A DNA stretch of 64,000 bases from Parapristionchus giblindavisi (lineage: Eukaryota > Nematoda > Chromadorea > Rhabditida > Diplogasteridae), in the NCBI GenBank assembly GCA_943737045.1, contig CALSFV010000212.1, forward strand, positions 915,001 through 979,000, given 5' to 3'. Shown in pieces: positions 1-13,400 of the stretch. Position numbers and translations under genes: made by a program. The notes beneath the pieces were generated by a model that had not been told where the DNA came from, did not search any database, and saw nothing but the letters and a program-made list of their open reading frames with translations. How positions within the stretch are numbered: position 1 is the stretch's first letter; every line of letters begins with the position of its first letter.

Positions 1-243
1 GGTAGATTAGTCCGACAAAGCTGTAGTATCGATTTTGTGTCATTTTTTTGTGTTTTTTGTGTAAACACAAAATCGAAAAAAGGTGGCGATCAAACCACCC
101 CTGCCACTTCGATTAAAAAATAATACAATCATATGGAGCATAAGTTCCTTTTAAACTACTAACAAGAATAGGTTTCACGGTAGGATTTCTCTGTAGCAAT
201 CATTTTGTGTATTTTGTGTCCCAGCCCTGGGTCACATTATGAG

Positions 244-436
244 CATACATTGCCATACCCTCGCAGTGCGAGGATTGACCCACTATATAACGCCCATTTT
301 AGGCCACTTGATAAAAAAAATGAAGCTAAAAATGACGATTTTTATGCTAAAATAACGAATTTTGTGAATCAACCCACCCTATTTCGAGAATTGACCCACT
401 ATATAAAAATAGACGCGAGGGTGCCGAAAATGTATG
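244..436. mobile_element. MITE family A, copy 1 (8-bp TSD)
   Basis: Short non-coding element of 193 bp. It begins CATACATTGCC and ends GAAAATGTATG, a terminal inverted repeat. It is flanked by the perfect 8-bp direct repeat ATTATGAG at 236-243 and 437-444. The interior carries two GACCCACTATATAA boxes and is shared with copies at 21145, 29614, 41608 and 59686. An 8-bp duplication plus CA-starting termini suggests mobilisation by a hAT-type transposase; the superfamily is inferred. Confidence 0.85.
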
Positions 437-444
437 ATTATGAG

Positions 445-889
445 CGTATGAAAATGTATGAGCGGGATGAAATGTGTATTGTGAGGCTATCTATGCAGTA
501 ACAGTTGAAGAGTGTGTGAAACATGAATGTCACTGCTTCATGCGCTTCATCTTTTCCGTCTTTTTTAATGATCTAACTACTTGAATAGAGACTTGTGACT
601 CATAAATAACTTGCAGTGTTCAAAAATTCCTTCAATAAATATTTTTTTGGGTGGGGGGCTTTAGTTAAAGTCATTCTAAAGTGTGCAATCTACATAACTG
701 TACCTGTCCTAAGAGAGCTTCCTGTAAATAGATTAATTGATGAATTGACTGATTGATTAGTTGTTTTTAATTTATAAGAAGGAAGTAGCGTGTACATTGA
801 AGAGTCCATTCTTTGGGGGTAGGGAATAGTTATCATACGTGTGTCTTATCATATCAGTCTATCACATTCTCCATTCACTACATCTCCAG
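445..889 (+). other. Intronic or upstream sequence of EXOC4, no gene seen
   Basis: AT-rich sequence with no convincing exon. It runs into a normal acceptor (CATCTCCAG) at 881-889 that opens the first recognised EXOC4 exon, so most of it is probably intron. Confidence 0.5.
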
Positions 890-2613
890 GCCACGGTCCA
901 CTTCTCCGACGTAAATGGTGTAACGGTGAAGCAGAAGAAGATCTCTGCTGCATGGGCAGCGGATGAGGACATCTCCAGTGAGTTACCGTAATCTTGCACT
1001 TATTCTGTGCGAAAATCCGGATACTGTATGAAGACAAAGATACAGTAATACGCTTGATCGATATGTGCATTGCAGGACTACTGATGTCTCTTCCCAATTG
1101 GCAACTCGCTCATGCGTCTGAGGCTGCGATAAGTCCGATGACAGGAATCCATTCGGAGAGGGTACGGTAGATGATTGATTGATTGTATATAAATATTACC
1201 GTAACCCTTGTCATATTTATTTCCATACATAGGGGATAGGCGACCATGTAAAGGGCTAAATGGGCTAAAGGGCGACCTTTTTATTGGAGTAAGCACCTCG
1301 TATTAATATGCCGTTGTCCTTATCGTTTCGATTTACAATAATAATGATAAATAATAAAAATATTGTTACAGGAGATTCGTGATCTTAACGAACGTGAGTC
1401 GGAAATATTGATCGGTAATCTGGGTACACAAAGGGCGATCGAGAGTGCGGAACTCATGACGAATATGGAAGATGTCAGGAGACTGGCCATTGTCCATGAG
1501 AGCATGAGGATACTCGCAGCCAAGGTAACCTTTGAACACTTGTGATCTTTGATCTTTGAATTATTGGTAATCCTATAATTGGAGTCATGTTTATAGAATG
1601 AAAGTTTATTTGATTTTACATGGATTTTGTTAATATCTGCAGATTTTGTTAATTTCTGTGAGTATATTTGAGTGGTGCTTGATCGTTGATCTTTTGATAT
1701 TTTTATCTGTGAACTCTTAGATCCGAATGCTGCTGGAGTCTATTCCCAAGAACACCCGGCAATCCCTCCAATCGGTGCGACATCGGATAGACAAGGCTGA
1801 TGCTACAACGAAAGAAGGGGTGGGTCTTTTAATACTAATTTTGAAGACGAAAAAACAAACAATGTGATCCATTTGATTTATTTTTACACAAGTACGTAAT
1901 AGTATGCATTGTTGTTCAGCTAATCAATGAGTTGAACTCGAGACAAAAAAAAAGAATTTTAATATTTTAATATTTTTCTACCGTAATCCTCCGTGATTCA
2001 GGCATCACTCGCTCTGATCGAAGAACACGTGTGTGAGGTGGAGTCAATGTCATCGACATGTCTTCTCATGCTCCATCTGGAACTACGAGTCCATTGCTTC
2101 TATCATCTTCTACCTCTTGCTAGACAAAGGAGTACATCGAGTAATGATGATGTCGATCCAGAGGTTGGTGTTTGACCAGGTTAAGGGTATGGGTAATCGG
2201 TTGGGTAACTTTGGTCTGTGGTTTAATGGGTATTGGTTTTCTATTAGGATATAAGGATTGGGTAACTTTAGTTTGCCTAAAGGGCAGCGGTTTATCAGTT
2301 ATTAGAGCTGAGACAGTAAATTTTTTTCTGTTTTCAAAAAGCAGAAAAAACATGGTTTTATGGTTTTATGGTGGACAAATGTTTTGCCGGATTTCCCATT
2401 CCCCGGTTTCGCATTTGCCTGTTTCCCAATATTCGGTTTCAGGTGCATGAACTGGGTCGAGACATGACAGCCTTCTATCGTCTGCTCAACGATAATCTGG
2501 AGTTGCCCAAGATGAACTATATCTTTGATGGATTGGGACATTTGTGTGCCGCCATATTCATACACTCGAGGTACGGTAGACTGTTGTTATAATTTATATA
2601 ATAATAATAATAA

Positions 2614-2671
<58 letters not shown>

Positions 2672-4111
2672 TATTATTCTATTATGGTAATTTTCTTTTG
2701 GGCATTATGGTTATCTTGTCTATGGAGATCCAAGAGTCTAGATGGGCTTGTGGGTTTTGAGTTTCATTTGATTCATATTTCCTTGCTGCGATTTCAAATT
2801 TAATTGTTCGTTCTTTACAACATAAAGAGAAACACATTAGTACTTCCTCTAGTACAAATTCCCCTCCGATGCCGTAATTTTAATTATTTTATTATGCTTG
2901 CAATTGTAAGTTTCTTTTGGCCATTATCGTTAATTTATCACTGGGGATCTAGGAACGTCCAGATGGACTTGTGGGTTTTGAGTTTCAGTTGATTCTTATT
3001 TCCTTGCCGCGATTTCAAATTTAATTGTTTGTATTTAACGCAACAAAGATAAACGCATTAGTATGTCCTCTCGTACAGATTCCCCCAATCCCCTCCGAAG
3101 CCCAAACAATAAGTCACGCCCCTTTTTATGGTTGAATGTTTTTTTAAATCAGTAAGCCACGCCCCTTTCATGGTTAAAATTCTTTCTTTCAGTCAGCACA
3201 TGCCCCGTCTACTGGATGCAGGGAAGAAGCGCGTGTGTCGTAACATTTGGGGAGTGCAACAGAGACTGGCACAGCTGACTGGACGAAGAGAAGCACAATT
3301 GGAGAGGTACTGTAGTTATGGATATTACGGTATATGTACTATAGATTCAGAGACGTTGGGGGAGGGGTAGATTATGTTAAAGCAAGGATACATTAGACCT
3401 ATTGTAGTCGCATTTGTCTCATTTTTAAACTTAAAACACTTTTGGCCCTACTTGTGTCCCTCTTTGTAGCGTGGTGTCACTGCCATTGTGGTGTGCCTAC
3501 CGTAATCCAATAGTGCATTTTCAGAGCTCGCGCCTTCTTCGAATTACTGTCACACGACGTGGAAAAGATCATCGCTCTCGTCCCTCAGATACACACTCAA
3601 TTCTCATCCATGGAACTATCTCATCTTGTTGGACTTGCCATCAGAAGTCATCCCGTACTATCTACACAACCAGGTACGGTAGATGGGTTACGGTAGTTGT
3701 CTACGATAACTGTTATGCGGTGTACATTTGCGAGACGGATATGTGTCCGCCAAATTCAATTTTGGATTGTGTTGGATTCCGAGTGAATAAAAACCCTGAT
3801 GGCTCATAAAAATACTGTAAAAGGTTTCGGTAGTCAGCCATTATTGATCGATTTTCACTTCTTACCGTACTCCAATTGTTAATCAGGGTTTTCCACTCGA
3901 GACTCAACACACTCCAAAATTGACGTTGACGGACACGTATCCGTCTCGCAAATGTAACATCGCATTGCAGTGAATGGGGTTGTTATTGAGTGATATCGAT
4001 TGACTGGGCTACAGTAATCTCTAGTGGTTCATTGCAGGAGCCCTCGACAGGTACTTGAGTCTCCTGAATCAGGCGATAAGATCGTCATCGACAGACACAC
4101 GGGTGCAATGA
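890..4111 (+). CDS. EXOC4: Exocyst complex component 4 (Sec8), C-terminal 350 codons
   Basis: Nine exons: 890-977, 1076-1161, 1372-1524, 1721-1819, 2002-2163, 2443-2570, 3193-3306, 3525-3673, 4038-4111. All have AG acceptors and GT donors, and together they give 1053 in-frame bases ending in TGA. The product matches the C-terminal third of animal Sec8 (about 970 aa): the block CLLMLHLELRVHCFYHLLPL, then YIFDGLGHL, then CRNIWGVQQRL followed by REAQLERARAFFELL, each aligning with human EXOC4 as I recall it. Sec8 is a subunit of the octameric exocyst, which tethers secretory vesicles to the plasma membrane. The N-terminal part lies left of the window. Three donors read GTACGGTAG. The exact 3' edge of exon 2 (AGG before GTACGG) is chosen by phase. 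Identity is secure; exon ends are hand-placed. Confidence 0.93.
2599..2684. repeat. (ATT)n microsatellite in EXOC4 intron
   Basis: About 85 bp of near-perfect TTA/ATT trinucleotide repeat just downstream of the donor at 2571, preceded by a short ATA run. It translates as poly-Tyr in one frame but is intronic. Confidence 0.9.
3714..3968. mobile_element. Inverted-repeat element in last EXOC4 intron
   Basis: The left side carries TACATTTGCGAGACGG followed by a TGTGTCCG block and TTTTGGATTGTGTTG. The right side carries the reverse complement order (ACACTCCAAAAT, CGTATCCGTCTCGCAAATGTA). The arms are about 60-100 bp around a short centre. It is a probable MITE; no clean target duplication could be fixed, so boundaries are approximate. 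Confidence 0.6.
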
Positions 4112-5603
4112 ACGAACGAACTTATTGATTGATTTTCTTAGTTATTGATTGATTTGTCCATCGATCGATATTATTAACAATTAGCTAATCACACGCATGT
4201 CTTTTATGTACTTAAGTTATTCGAATTGTATGTATTAAGAAGATGATAATGAAGATTGATTATTGCTTATTCTTTTATTGATTGATTTGATTGACAATTT
4301 GAGGATGTAATTCATCGTCTCCAGAAGAAGGAAATGCCTATTAATTTTAATCAAGATGTTTTTTTTTTTCAATTTTCAATTAATGTTTCATACAGCAACT
4401 TGAGGATTGGATGAGATGATCAAAATTGCGAAATTTAAAAAATAGAATGCCGGAGTGTGCAACAATGAAATGATCTCGTATTTTCGAAAATTGAACAGTG
4501 GATTTCAAGTTTCAAGCAAAACAATTGAGGATTGTGTGAGCAAATAAGGCTGATTAGAATGTTCCTCGTCATTCATAAATTATTCTTGATCCAATTGCAA
4601 TTACAACGAAACTTTTTGTCCCCTTTTTATTCCTTTCTTTCTCCTTTTTTTGGTTTCCCGATCTGCACTATATCCACTGTGTGTATGCGTTTCTTCGAAT
4701 CTCTTGCTCTCTTTGCCCCGAGGCTATCTCTCTCTCTCTCTCTCTCCCTCTCTCTCCAGGTGTTAGTTACTCTAATCTTCCCTCGATCTCCATTTCGACA
4801 GTATATTTCTCTCCCGTCTGAGACTATGACAAATAGACAGAGGGAGAGATCCTAGAGGGAGAGGGAGAGGAAGAGATCCTAGAGGGAGAGAGTCTAGAGG
4901 GAGAGGGAGAGGGAGAGATCCTAGAGGGAGAGGGAGAGAGTCTAGAGGGAGAGATCCAAGAGGGAGAGGGAGAGGGAGAGATCCAAGAGGGAGAGGGAGA
5001 GGGAGAGATCCTAGAGGGAGAGGGAGAGGGAGAGATCCTAGAGGGAGAGGGAGACACTCTGTACACATGGCCTCCGGGAACGATCTCGACTTTTCTTTCT
5101 CTCAGGAAGGCAGAACAGAAGAAGAAGAAGGCAAAAAGATCTGTGTATGGAAAGGGGAAGTGAATGAATGATGAAAGGGGAGATCGTTTAGGGATCACTG
5201 TCATCGATCTGTCCATTATGATGTATGCTGAATGGATTGGATTCTTTCAAGGGTAACCAATTAAATCATATTAAAAATCATATTAGTAACCAAAGAATCG
5301 GATATAAAGAAGGAATATCGAATTGAATGCATTGCATTTCGACAAATTCATGCGCCAACTTAGATAAATCCTTTCGTTAGTTGACCCGTAATGGAGATTC
5401 ATTTCATTCAATTTCTTTTAAACACATATTTATCGAGAGTACTGTCGGATGTACATTGCAAGTCTTTATTTAAAGAAGTCGCAGAAAATATGTAGACATT
5501 GGTCTTCTTAAGCGCATCTTTCCACAATGTTTGAGCCGAGCAGACCTACAGGAAGTTTAGAGTTGCCAGAAGAAGATGGCTTTACATGGCGATGACTAAT
5601 TAA
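4112..5603. other. Intergenic, 3' flank of EXOC4 with a GA-rich array
   Basis: No convincing gene. It contains a (CT)n run near 4724-4757 and the GAGGGA array described separately. No good AATAAA was found shortly after the EXOC4 stop, so the poly(A) site is not placed. Confidence 0.5.
4844..5054. repeat. GAGGGA / GAGAGATCCTAGAG tandem array
   Basis: A polypurine array in which (GAGGGA)n blocks are punctuated by GAGATCCTAGAG, GAGTCTAGAG or GAGATCCAAGAG spacers, giving an irregular unit of roughly 24-36 bp. Open frames across it encode only Ser/Leu/Pro periodicities and are artefacts of the repeat. Confidence 0.9.
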
Positions 5604-6021
5604 AGGGACAGTAACCCCTCTACTTTTCAGTGTTTGAATTCCCGCAATTGTTCCCCAACGCGATAACTCTGCCACAGATATAGGAAATAATGACAAAAAT
5701 CATTAGCAAGGGTCAGGACTCGAACCCGCTCGATCGTTACTTCAACCGGACACTTTCCATTAGACTATGGGTGTGAGTTGAAGGTGCTATTATAAGGCGT
5801 GAGATAAGGCTTGATGGGATCTATATATAGCGATTTGCATATAGCTAACTAAATTATCGGTGTGACATGCAAAACTAGTATGCAAAATTACTTTTCAATC
5901 AATGTCAGGCAACACATCGTATGTCGTGGCAGAGTTATCGTTGTAAGACGCCAATTTTAGATTGGCGGGAAATTAAAACTGATTTTCCGGACTTTGTTTT
6001 TTTCAAGGGGTTACTCTCCCT
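5604..6021. mobile_element. TTAA-flanked inverted-repeat element
   Basis: Ends are AGGGACAGTAACCCC on the left and GGGGTTACTCTCCCT on the right, with TTAA directly outside both (5600-5603 and 6022-6025). Inner matching segments include GATAACTCTGCCAC near 5660 and GTGGCAGAGTTATC near 5925. TTAA duplications are made by piggyBac and Kolobok transposases; AGGG-type ends fit Kolobok better, but that is inference. No transposase is encoded. Confidence 0.7.
5707..5775 (-). other. tRNA-like segment inside the TTAA element
   Basis: On the minus strand it has a box A-like TAGTCTAATGGAAAG and a box B GGTTCGAGTCC at normal spacing. The stems do not pair well enough for a working tRNA, so a tRNA-derived relic or SINE head is more likely. 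Confidence 0.4.
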
Positions 6022-7043
6022 TTAAATAATAAAATAAAACTTAAATTTGTTGGCGCTTTATCATGATCGAAAAAATATTTAAGTTCGAATAGAACGTTTA
6101 GCAAAAAACTCATGTAGAAAAAAGTGATTAGTCATGATTCGTTCGTTTTTTCCACTCTCTGCCCCTTCTTCAATCCGGTATTGTTCTCTACTTTCACCTG
6201 TATTATCGAGAAAGTTCGTTTTGTTCCGGTTTTAACCTCCCTCTCCCTCTCCCCCTCCCTTCCTCCTCCCTCTCAATCTATGCTCGTGTCGGTTCACTTA
6301 CATTACGCTCATCAATCAATCAATATATTTTCCCTTGATTTATCGATCGGTTATTGTATCTACCGTACCTGATCTGCATGGTTACAGTAGATTCGAATTA
6401 TTCTTATCTGTCAACAAATCTTCAATTGATCGATATCTTGTAAAGATGTCAATCAATCAATAATCAGGGTTAATTAGACCGTTCCTGTTTCAATCTCTTC
6501 TATCAATATCTTCTGTCATTCTGTCATTGTCAGAGAACTACTATGTCATATGAAAAGACTCTTCGCTCATATAATTTTATCGATTGCTTTGGAAAGATTA
6601 TTGATTTATTGATTGATATTTCTATTTGCCATTATATCGATTGATCGAATAAATCGATAATCTTTATTTTTAATTTTGTTGTGTATAGGTACTAATCAAT
6701 CAATAGATGTTCCATGTGTCGTTGTGTATGGTGAAAGATGTATTGTTCCCTCTCTTTGGGTAAAAGAATTCTTCCTTATTGTAACTATATTTAATATTCT
6801 GACATCCTATTACGTCTTGAGATTATATGATATAATAATATATTGAAAGAAACACAATATTTCCCTCTCCATGGGCCTGTTATTCCGTGCATCATCAATT
6901 GTATATTGATACATCTCTATCATGAATTATGCAAATGCGTCATACTTTAAATCAATCGATATTTCATAGAGTCCCTCCACTCTTTCTCTTCTTTCCAACA
7001 GTGGAGAGACACTTCACCTCACTTTTGCATGATTCCTTTCTCT

Positions 7044-7834
7044 TTTTTGATCTCTCTCTCCCACTCTCTCTACCTCTACCTCTCCTTCTCCCTCTACCTC
7101 TCCCTCTAAATCGCTCTCCTCTCCCACTTTTCTGTGCTCGTTGAAGAGAGTATAGACACATTCACTCCTCTTACTCTACCTAACTTGGCTCTCTCCCTCT
7201 CCCTCTCCCTATTCTCCCTCTCCCTCTCCCTCTCATCTCCAATGTTGTTTTGCTCCCCTTTTCCTTCCTCCCCTCTTTTCTCCCCCTTCATCTCTCCCTT
7301 CATTCATTCATTCATTCATTCCTCTCTACAGTATTCCTCAGCCAATCGCAAAGAAGAGGAGGAAGAAGCAGATGGTGGTCTGATGGGTGCGGGCGGTGTG
7401 GCCGACGTTTTCCAGGATTACTGTAGTCGATAGTGGACTGAACTGTTATAGATAAATCGAAAGTGCGGATATCGTTCAGTTGCGAATTTCGATCCCCGAA
7501 TGGAGAGAAGGTGAAAGGATAGTGGGAGAGCCCTTATTATCCACTCTACCTCTCCCTCTCCCTCTCCCTCTCCATCTCTCCATCTCCCTTTTACATGTTC
7601 CCGAATTTGGGGTAGAGGGAGAGAGGGCATGGAGTACAAATTGAACAGAATAGTGAGAGAGAGAGGGGGGTAAATAGAGACTAAGAGGGAGAGAAACGAC
7701 CTTGTCGAAATTTCTACTAGAGTTATACCTGACAGTCGGATGGGAGGGAGAGAGGGAGGGAGAGGGAGAGAGGGAGAGAGAGGGAGGGAGAGGGAGAGGT
7801 AGAGGGAGAGGTAGGGGGAGAGGGAGAGGGAGAA
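7044..7834. repeat. Strand-switching CTCCCT / GAGGGA tracts
   Basis: Pyrimidine tracts at 7044-7110, 7190-7232 and 7546-7580 are followed by a purine tract of the same hexamer at 7742-7834. Opposed homopurine and homopyrimidine runs could pair as a large hairpin or triplex. Confidence 0.85.
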
Positions 7835-10129
7835 CAATTCATTCAAAGCGTGAACGACCTTCAAATCGATATACTCATCGCAACTCTCCAACTTTATCCT
7901 CTTGTGACTTATACCTTACTTAACCATAAGGACCTAAGTCATTAGGGTCATTAAGGATCATTAAGGTCGTTAAAGACGACTAATAAGATACTAGGGTCGT
8001 TAAGGCACATATCGTAAAGCTACAGTATACTTGAGGATAGTCAAGAAGAAAAGTCGTTCTCTCTCTCGTATAGAAAAGATGATTGGAATAGAAAGGGACA
8101 TGAAAGAAGAAGAAAAAGAAGAATTATATGGGATTCATGGTAGATCGCGATTGAATGGTTATCGATTGATTTATCGATCGATATTACAATTTCTTATCCT
8201 CATGATGATTTATATCGATTGGATAATATACTCCACTAGACAGAGTATTCCGTCTAAAGCCATTTTCTTATGAGAGCCAGACATACTACAGAGGATCATC
8301 TATATGAATCTATATTTCAATATCAATACCAATATGAATTAATATGAAAGATAATTAATGTTAGTGATTGGCAGTTCCAAGTTTCAAAGAATTGTTAATA
8401 TTGTGCAAAAAAAGAGAGACAATGATGTCATGACCTCGTAGGGACTGTCAAAATACTGTGATGTTATTTTGAGTAAAGTATAAATAATACATTTATCGAT
8501 CATGAAATCCTGTGAATGATATGAATAAAGGATAAACCATGCAAAGCGACATGAGAATGAAGAAACTCTGTACAAAAGTTCAAAAGTTATAAAAACTATA
8601 TCTTTTCGAACATTCTCAAAACCACAAAAACTTATAAAAATAGAGCACAAGCGAAGAAGAGAAGTAAAGCACAAGTGAATCTTCGAATATTTAAAGCACA
8701 CCCCGAGCTAATTTTAAATTCTCCTCTCTGATAATGCTCTCTCGCTTTGTTTGTCTACGAGAGAACGTTGCTAGATAGCAGAGTACAATGAGCTCGAGGA
8801 ATGCTTTCAACAGCAAATAATATAAAGTTCAAAGTGATTTCTAGATAAAGGACAAATGAATGATACTAGACGAAAGAAAGATGAAAATGAGTACAAGATC
8901 CGTTTCACTTTCCAAACTGACAAATCGAGTTTGTCAGTTTGGGAATGACAACTTTGTCAATCCTGTAAAAGACACAAACTCAATTCGTAGGAGCAAAAGT
9001 TTTGAAAAAAAAAAGATAATATTGATTGATTTCGAGCAAAAAAAGAAGAACAATGCATGGTGACAAACCCACCAGCGTATAATGAGGGAAAGAGAAAAAG
9101 ATGATAGATCGATTGAAGAGCACACAGTACACACATAGAAAAGCTAGGACCACAATCATTTCGTTTTTATTTTCCTTCAGATTCATTCAATAAAATCAAA
9201 TCGATTACTGTAGATAACAATTTGATAATTGATCAGATCCATAACTCAAGAAGAATACACACACTCACAAATCACATAGCACAACGACACAAAAAACTAA
9301 GTAGGTATAGACATCGCAGCTCTCTCCAGCATACCAGTGGCATACCATGAGCATGCCAGCATGCTGATGGTCCGCTCATCATCATGCCGTGGTCGATGTT
9401 GTGTGTGAGAGAGTGAAGAGAGTGTGTAATTCCTCCCCATAGTTAGAACTGGTTGACACCACGTGGGGCATGTTCAACTTTTCGGCCTCCCTCCCTCTAC
9501 CCTACCGGTCCCCCTCTTCCTCATCATCAGCTCTCTCCCTCTCCCTTTCCTCCCTCTCCCTCTAGATGACCCTAGAGGGAGAGGCAGAAACCCTAGAGGG
9601 AGAGGGAGAGATGGACCCCATTTTTTTCGTAGTCGATTTGTATGATCTGTCTCTTCATCCAATCTCTTCACAATCTTTCGTTCTCTCAATTCCAAAAGGG
9701 GGCGTGGCCTAGAAGTAAGAGAAAGAGAACACTCTCTCTCTATCTATCTCTCCTTTCCTTCCAACCAACCACCAACCGGTTGTTTCTATCTCTCCCTCCC
9801 TCTCTCTCTCCGTCTCCCTCTCCTTCTCCCTTCTCTCCCTCTCCTTCTTCCAGAGAGAGGAAGATCCTTCCTCCCCTCAGGGCCCAACTCCGCCCCTCCA
9901 GCACTGGTTTTTCGAGTTTGAAGGGGCGCTGTGCGGTTGCTGAAGCTCGGAGAGAGAGAAGAGAGACCCCAATTCCCCTCACTAATCTCTGGCCACGCCC
10001 ACTTATACTCTGCTCGTCTGCGCTCTCTTCTGATCTCTTCCCTCTCTCGTCGGCACTCTCTCTGCCCTCAGGGTTCTTTTCCTCCTGTACGAGAGGGAAA
10101 GGTGGAGGGGAGAGGGAGGGGAGAGAGTT

Positions 10130-10380
10130 GGTTACATGGACCGGTCTATGGGGCTGGTCACACCGACCGACCCTTTCCCCCGACCCCCGCATGCCCAAGC
10201 CTGTTTCAGCCTACCTATACTGGTTGTGTCGATGCCGAGTGTTCGCTGACCCCGGCAAACCTGATTGCGCTGTCCGGACGGTGCCGAACCGGTACACGCG
10301 GATTGCCCCCGCGTCCAACCTCTTAGACCCCGCGTCCCTCCGCGTCCCTCGAGTCCCATTGACGATTGCTTATGTGTGAT
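10130..10380 (+). promoter_or_regulatory. GC-rich segment upstream of the grainyhead gene
   Basis: About 250 bases markedly richer in G+C and CpG than the AT-rich surroundings, 30 bases before the first supported grainyhead exon. It may be a promoter or a 5' non-coding or coding exon; a + frame is open across most of it but shows no recognisable domain. Confidence 0.35.
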
Positions 10381-10409
10381 ATATCGATGATCTCAATTTA
10401 TCGGTCCGA

Positions 10410-13400
10410 GTGTATTTCAGAACGCCGAAGAAGCGACTTGCGGTGTTTAGCAGCGATAGGATAGCGATACCGACGGCGATGTCGGGGCAGTACCAGTTAT
10501 CCGAGACGTCGGTCATCAAGACCGCTCCGCCCGGTAGACAGCTCGACTTCCCCAAGAGTGAACCAATCGATCTGGCTCCCCTGACACAAGTACAGGTACG
10601 GTAGCTAGTTTTACATTTATTGATCTACCGTTTACTATTGCTGGCTTATTATTATAACATCTCCGAAAACTGTCTAAAACATTTACCCTGTGCGTTTCAG
10701 TATAAGTTTCCGTAGTAAATTTCGAAATTATTAAATTAATTAAATTAAATTGTATATATTTCTGACTGATATTTGAAGTATGATACTAGGGGTTAGCGCA
10801 TGACGAAATAGTATGGAAAATGAAGAGAGTGTTGACAACAATCGCGCCCCTTCAACATTTTCGTACACACTGCGCGTAGATTTTTCATACTTTGTCATTT
10901 TCCTAGACGGTCAAAGTCGCTATATTGTAATGTAGTAATGTACAGTAGTATAGTCAATCATCTCATATTTGCTGAAATCATTCATTCCTTCATATCCTCC
11001 AATCAATCGTATTCACTCTTCCTTCATTGTTTTCCACCCGCGGGTTGTGTCTCTGTCTATAATTACTGTAGTAATCATGTGTCTATCGATCGATTCTTCC
11101 TACCGTAATCCAACAACAGTCGTTGCAGGATCTCTCGTCCAAAATGACCGATGCCTACTATTTCTCTCGTGGATCGGGAATCTACGATAACTACGTACTC
11201 AGTCATGGACAACAAGGAGCAGCCGCCCTCATACAACCAGCCCAACTAGGCCACTACTATCCCAGCATAGAGGTAGATCACTTTATCGATTTTTCAATAT
11301 CGATTATTTTGTTTCGATCATAAGTTTAACATGCGATATTCACCCTGTGATCACATGTTTCTCCTGTTACTCATCTATCTCTATCTCTTGCTCTCAACTT
11401 CGACCCTTACTCCTTCCATCCCTTCCTTTCGTCTTACCTCTGTAGTCCACCAAGTACAATATCAGCCAAAACTCTCACTTCCGTCATCTTATCGATCGAT
11501 AATGGTATATTATCGTAATCTTTTGGTTACCGTACCCCGATTCGTTTATAGTTGCAGGACCCGACGAACCTCGACCAGTACATCGGTCTCGGTTACCTCC
11601 AGGGACAGCCGCAAGACTGGCAGTACCCATCGGGAGCCGGTGGTGGATACGCGACTCCTAGTGGCGCTTCGACCGCATCCGCACCCGGAACCGGCGCTGG
11701 CCGATCGGCGATTCAATATTCCGGCTCTGCCGCCAGCGGTCTAGATGATGGACGCGGAAGTGTCCTCTACAAGTCCTCCGTGGTCGATATGCCATCTCCT
11801 GTGGATAGTGGTATCGGCGCTGAATTGTCTATGATCACCCCCAAGGAAGAGTATTTTGGCGACTGTGGACTGGAACGACCAGAAAGGACGCTTTCCCATC
11901 GAGATTCGCCCGTCATCATACCCAAACTGTAAGTGTTAAGTCTTAGGTCTTAAGCATTTAACTAACTAAGTCACAAGTCATGTGTCCCTAACCAAGTTAA
12001 GTCATAAGTCATGTCTCTCTAACTAAGTTAAGTCATAAGTCATGTGTCCTTAACTAAGTTAAGTCATAAGTCATGTGTCTTATCGCCGTAGGGCACAGAC
12101 ACTCAATGAGAGGGGGTTGTTTGCGCGATGTGCTCCTCTTTCTCCCCCCATTGCATTCCTTTTGAGTGATTAGTCAGGAGAAGAAGAAGAAGAAGAAGAA
12201 TGGAAAATATGAGAATAGACATGGGGGGTTCTTTTGTCTTCATTATCTATTGATTTTTTGGCGATTATCGATTGAAACAGTGCCTGATTTGTTCAAAAAT
12301 GATATTATTTCAAAGAGGAATGCAATTGGAGAGTGAGAGTGATTAGAGATAGATGAAATCAATCACATTAAAGTGACACATCGGCTGACACCTTCGTATG
12401 ATAACACATTCAACCAATCAATCGATAAATCAATCGATAATTTCAATCAATCGATATTTTTCAGTCACAATTCCCTCGGATTCCAATATGTCCTCGAGGC
12501 GCCGATCTCGACTTCCATTCGGAGAGAAGACGACCGCATGACTTACGTGAATAAGGTACGATCAATCGATATCAGGGATAATTATGGATTTTGCGGGAAT
12601 TCAAATTCATATCGTTGCTCCTTTAAGGGACAATTTTATACCGTAACTCTCGACTACATTCCCGATCCGTGCAAGCCTCTCAGGAATACTACGGTCAAGG
12701 TAGGCCCTTTCTCACTTTCTTTGTTTTTGTAAACTTTGATCTTTGATTTTCTTTGTTTATCGATTTGTTCATCCTCGGCGCTCCCACGTTCCCGTATATT
12801 GCTATTTCGATCTTTCACTTTCAATTTCTTCTCGCTCTACTTCTTCTCTCCCTCTCCCTTTTGGTTCTCTCCCTCTCCCTCTCCCTCTCCCTCTCTCTCC
12901 TCTCTCCCTCTTGGATCTCTCCATCTACCTTTTATTCATTCATCTCTTACATTCTCTCACACACAATGAGTCTGACCTGGATCCACTTCGCATTCAATTC
13001 GATCTCTCCCTCTTCCCCTCCCTCTCCCCTCCCTCTCCCCTCCCTCTCCCCTCCCTCTCCCTCTTCCCCTCTCCCTCTCCCTCTTCCCCTCTCCCTCTCC
13101 CTCTCCCTCTCTCCCCTCTCTCTCCCTCTTGATCTCCTTTCTCCCTCTTCCTTTTGATCCGCGCTCTCTCTATCAACTCCCCCAGGGGCCATCGTCATAA
13201 TAATTATAATAACAATGTAATAGGGGACACAATGTGGTGTGATGTGTGGGCGCGGATACTGTAGGGTGCGGCAGATCAGTGGAGAAGTTTGGTAAACGTC
13301 GTCGCGGAACTGCACCACATATACAATCATAAGCGCATAATGCACATAACTATTAGGGGGAAAAGAGCTGACGGGTGGATGAGTAAAAGAGTACCATTAT

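Larger units (their letters stand above)
6022..10409. other. Intergenic region between EXOC4 and the grainyhead gene
   Basis: No gene recognised. It holds repeated hexamer tracts that switch strand: CT-rich at 7044-7110, 7190-7232, 7546-7580, 9533-9565 and 9785-9850; GA-rich at 7742-7834 and 9567-9615. Open frames here are low-complexity. The last 280 bases become GC-rich ahead of the grainyhead exons. Confidence 0.6.

Noticed and set aside
4772..5216. Open frames rich in LPLPLGS or PSPSRIS repeats
   Set aside because: Direct products of the GAGGGA array; no splice or domain support.
9642..10379. A 245-codon + frame upstream of the grainyhead exons
   Set aside because: Its first half is (CTCCCT)n low complexity, the rest has no recognisable domain, and competing frames are also open in the GC-rich part. 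A partial 5' exon cannot be excluded.
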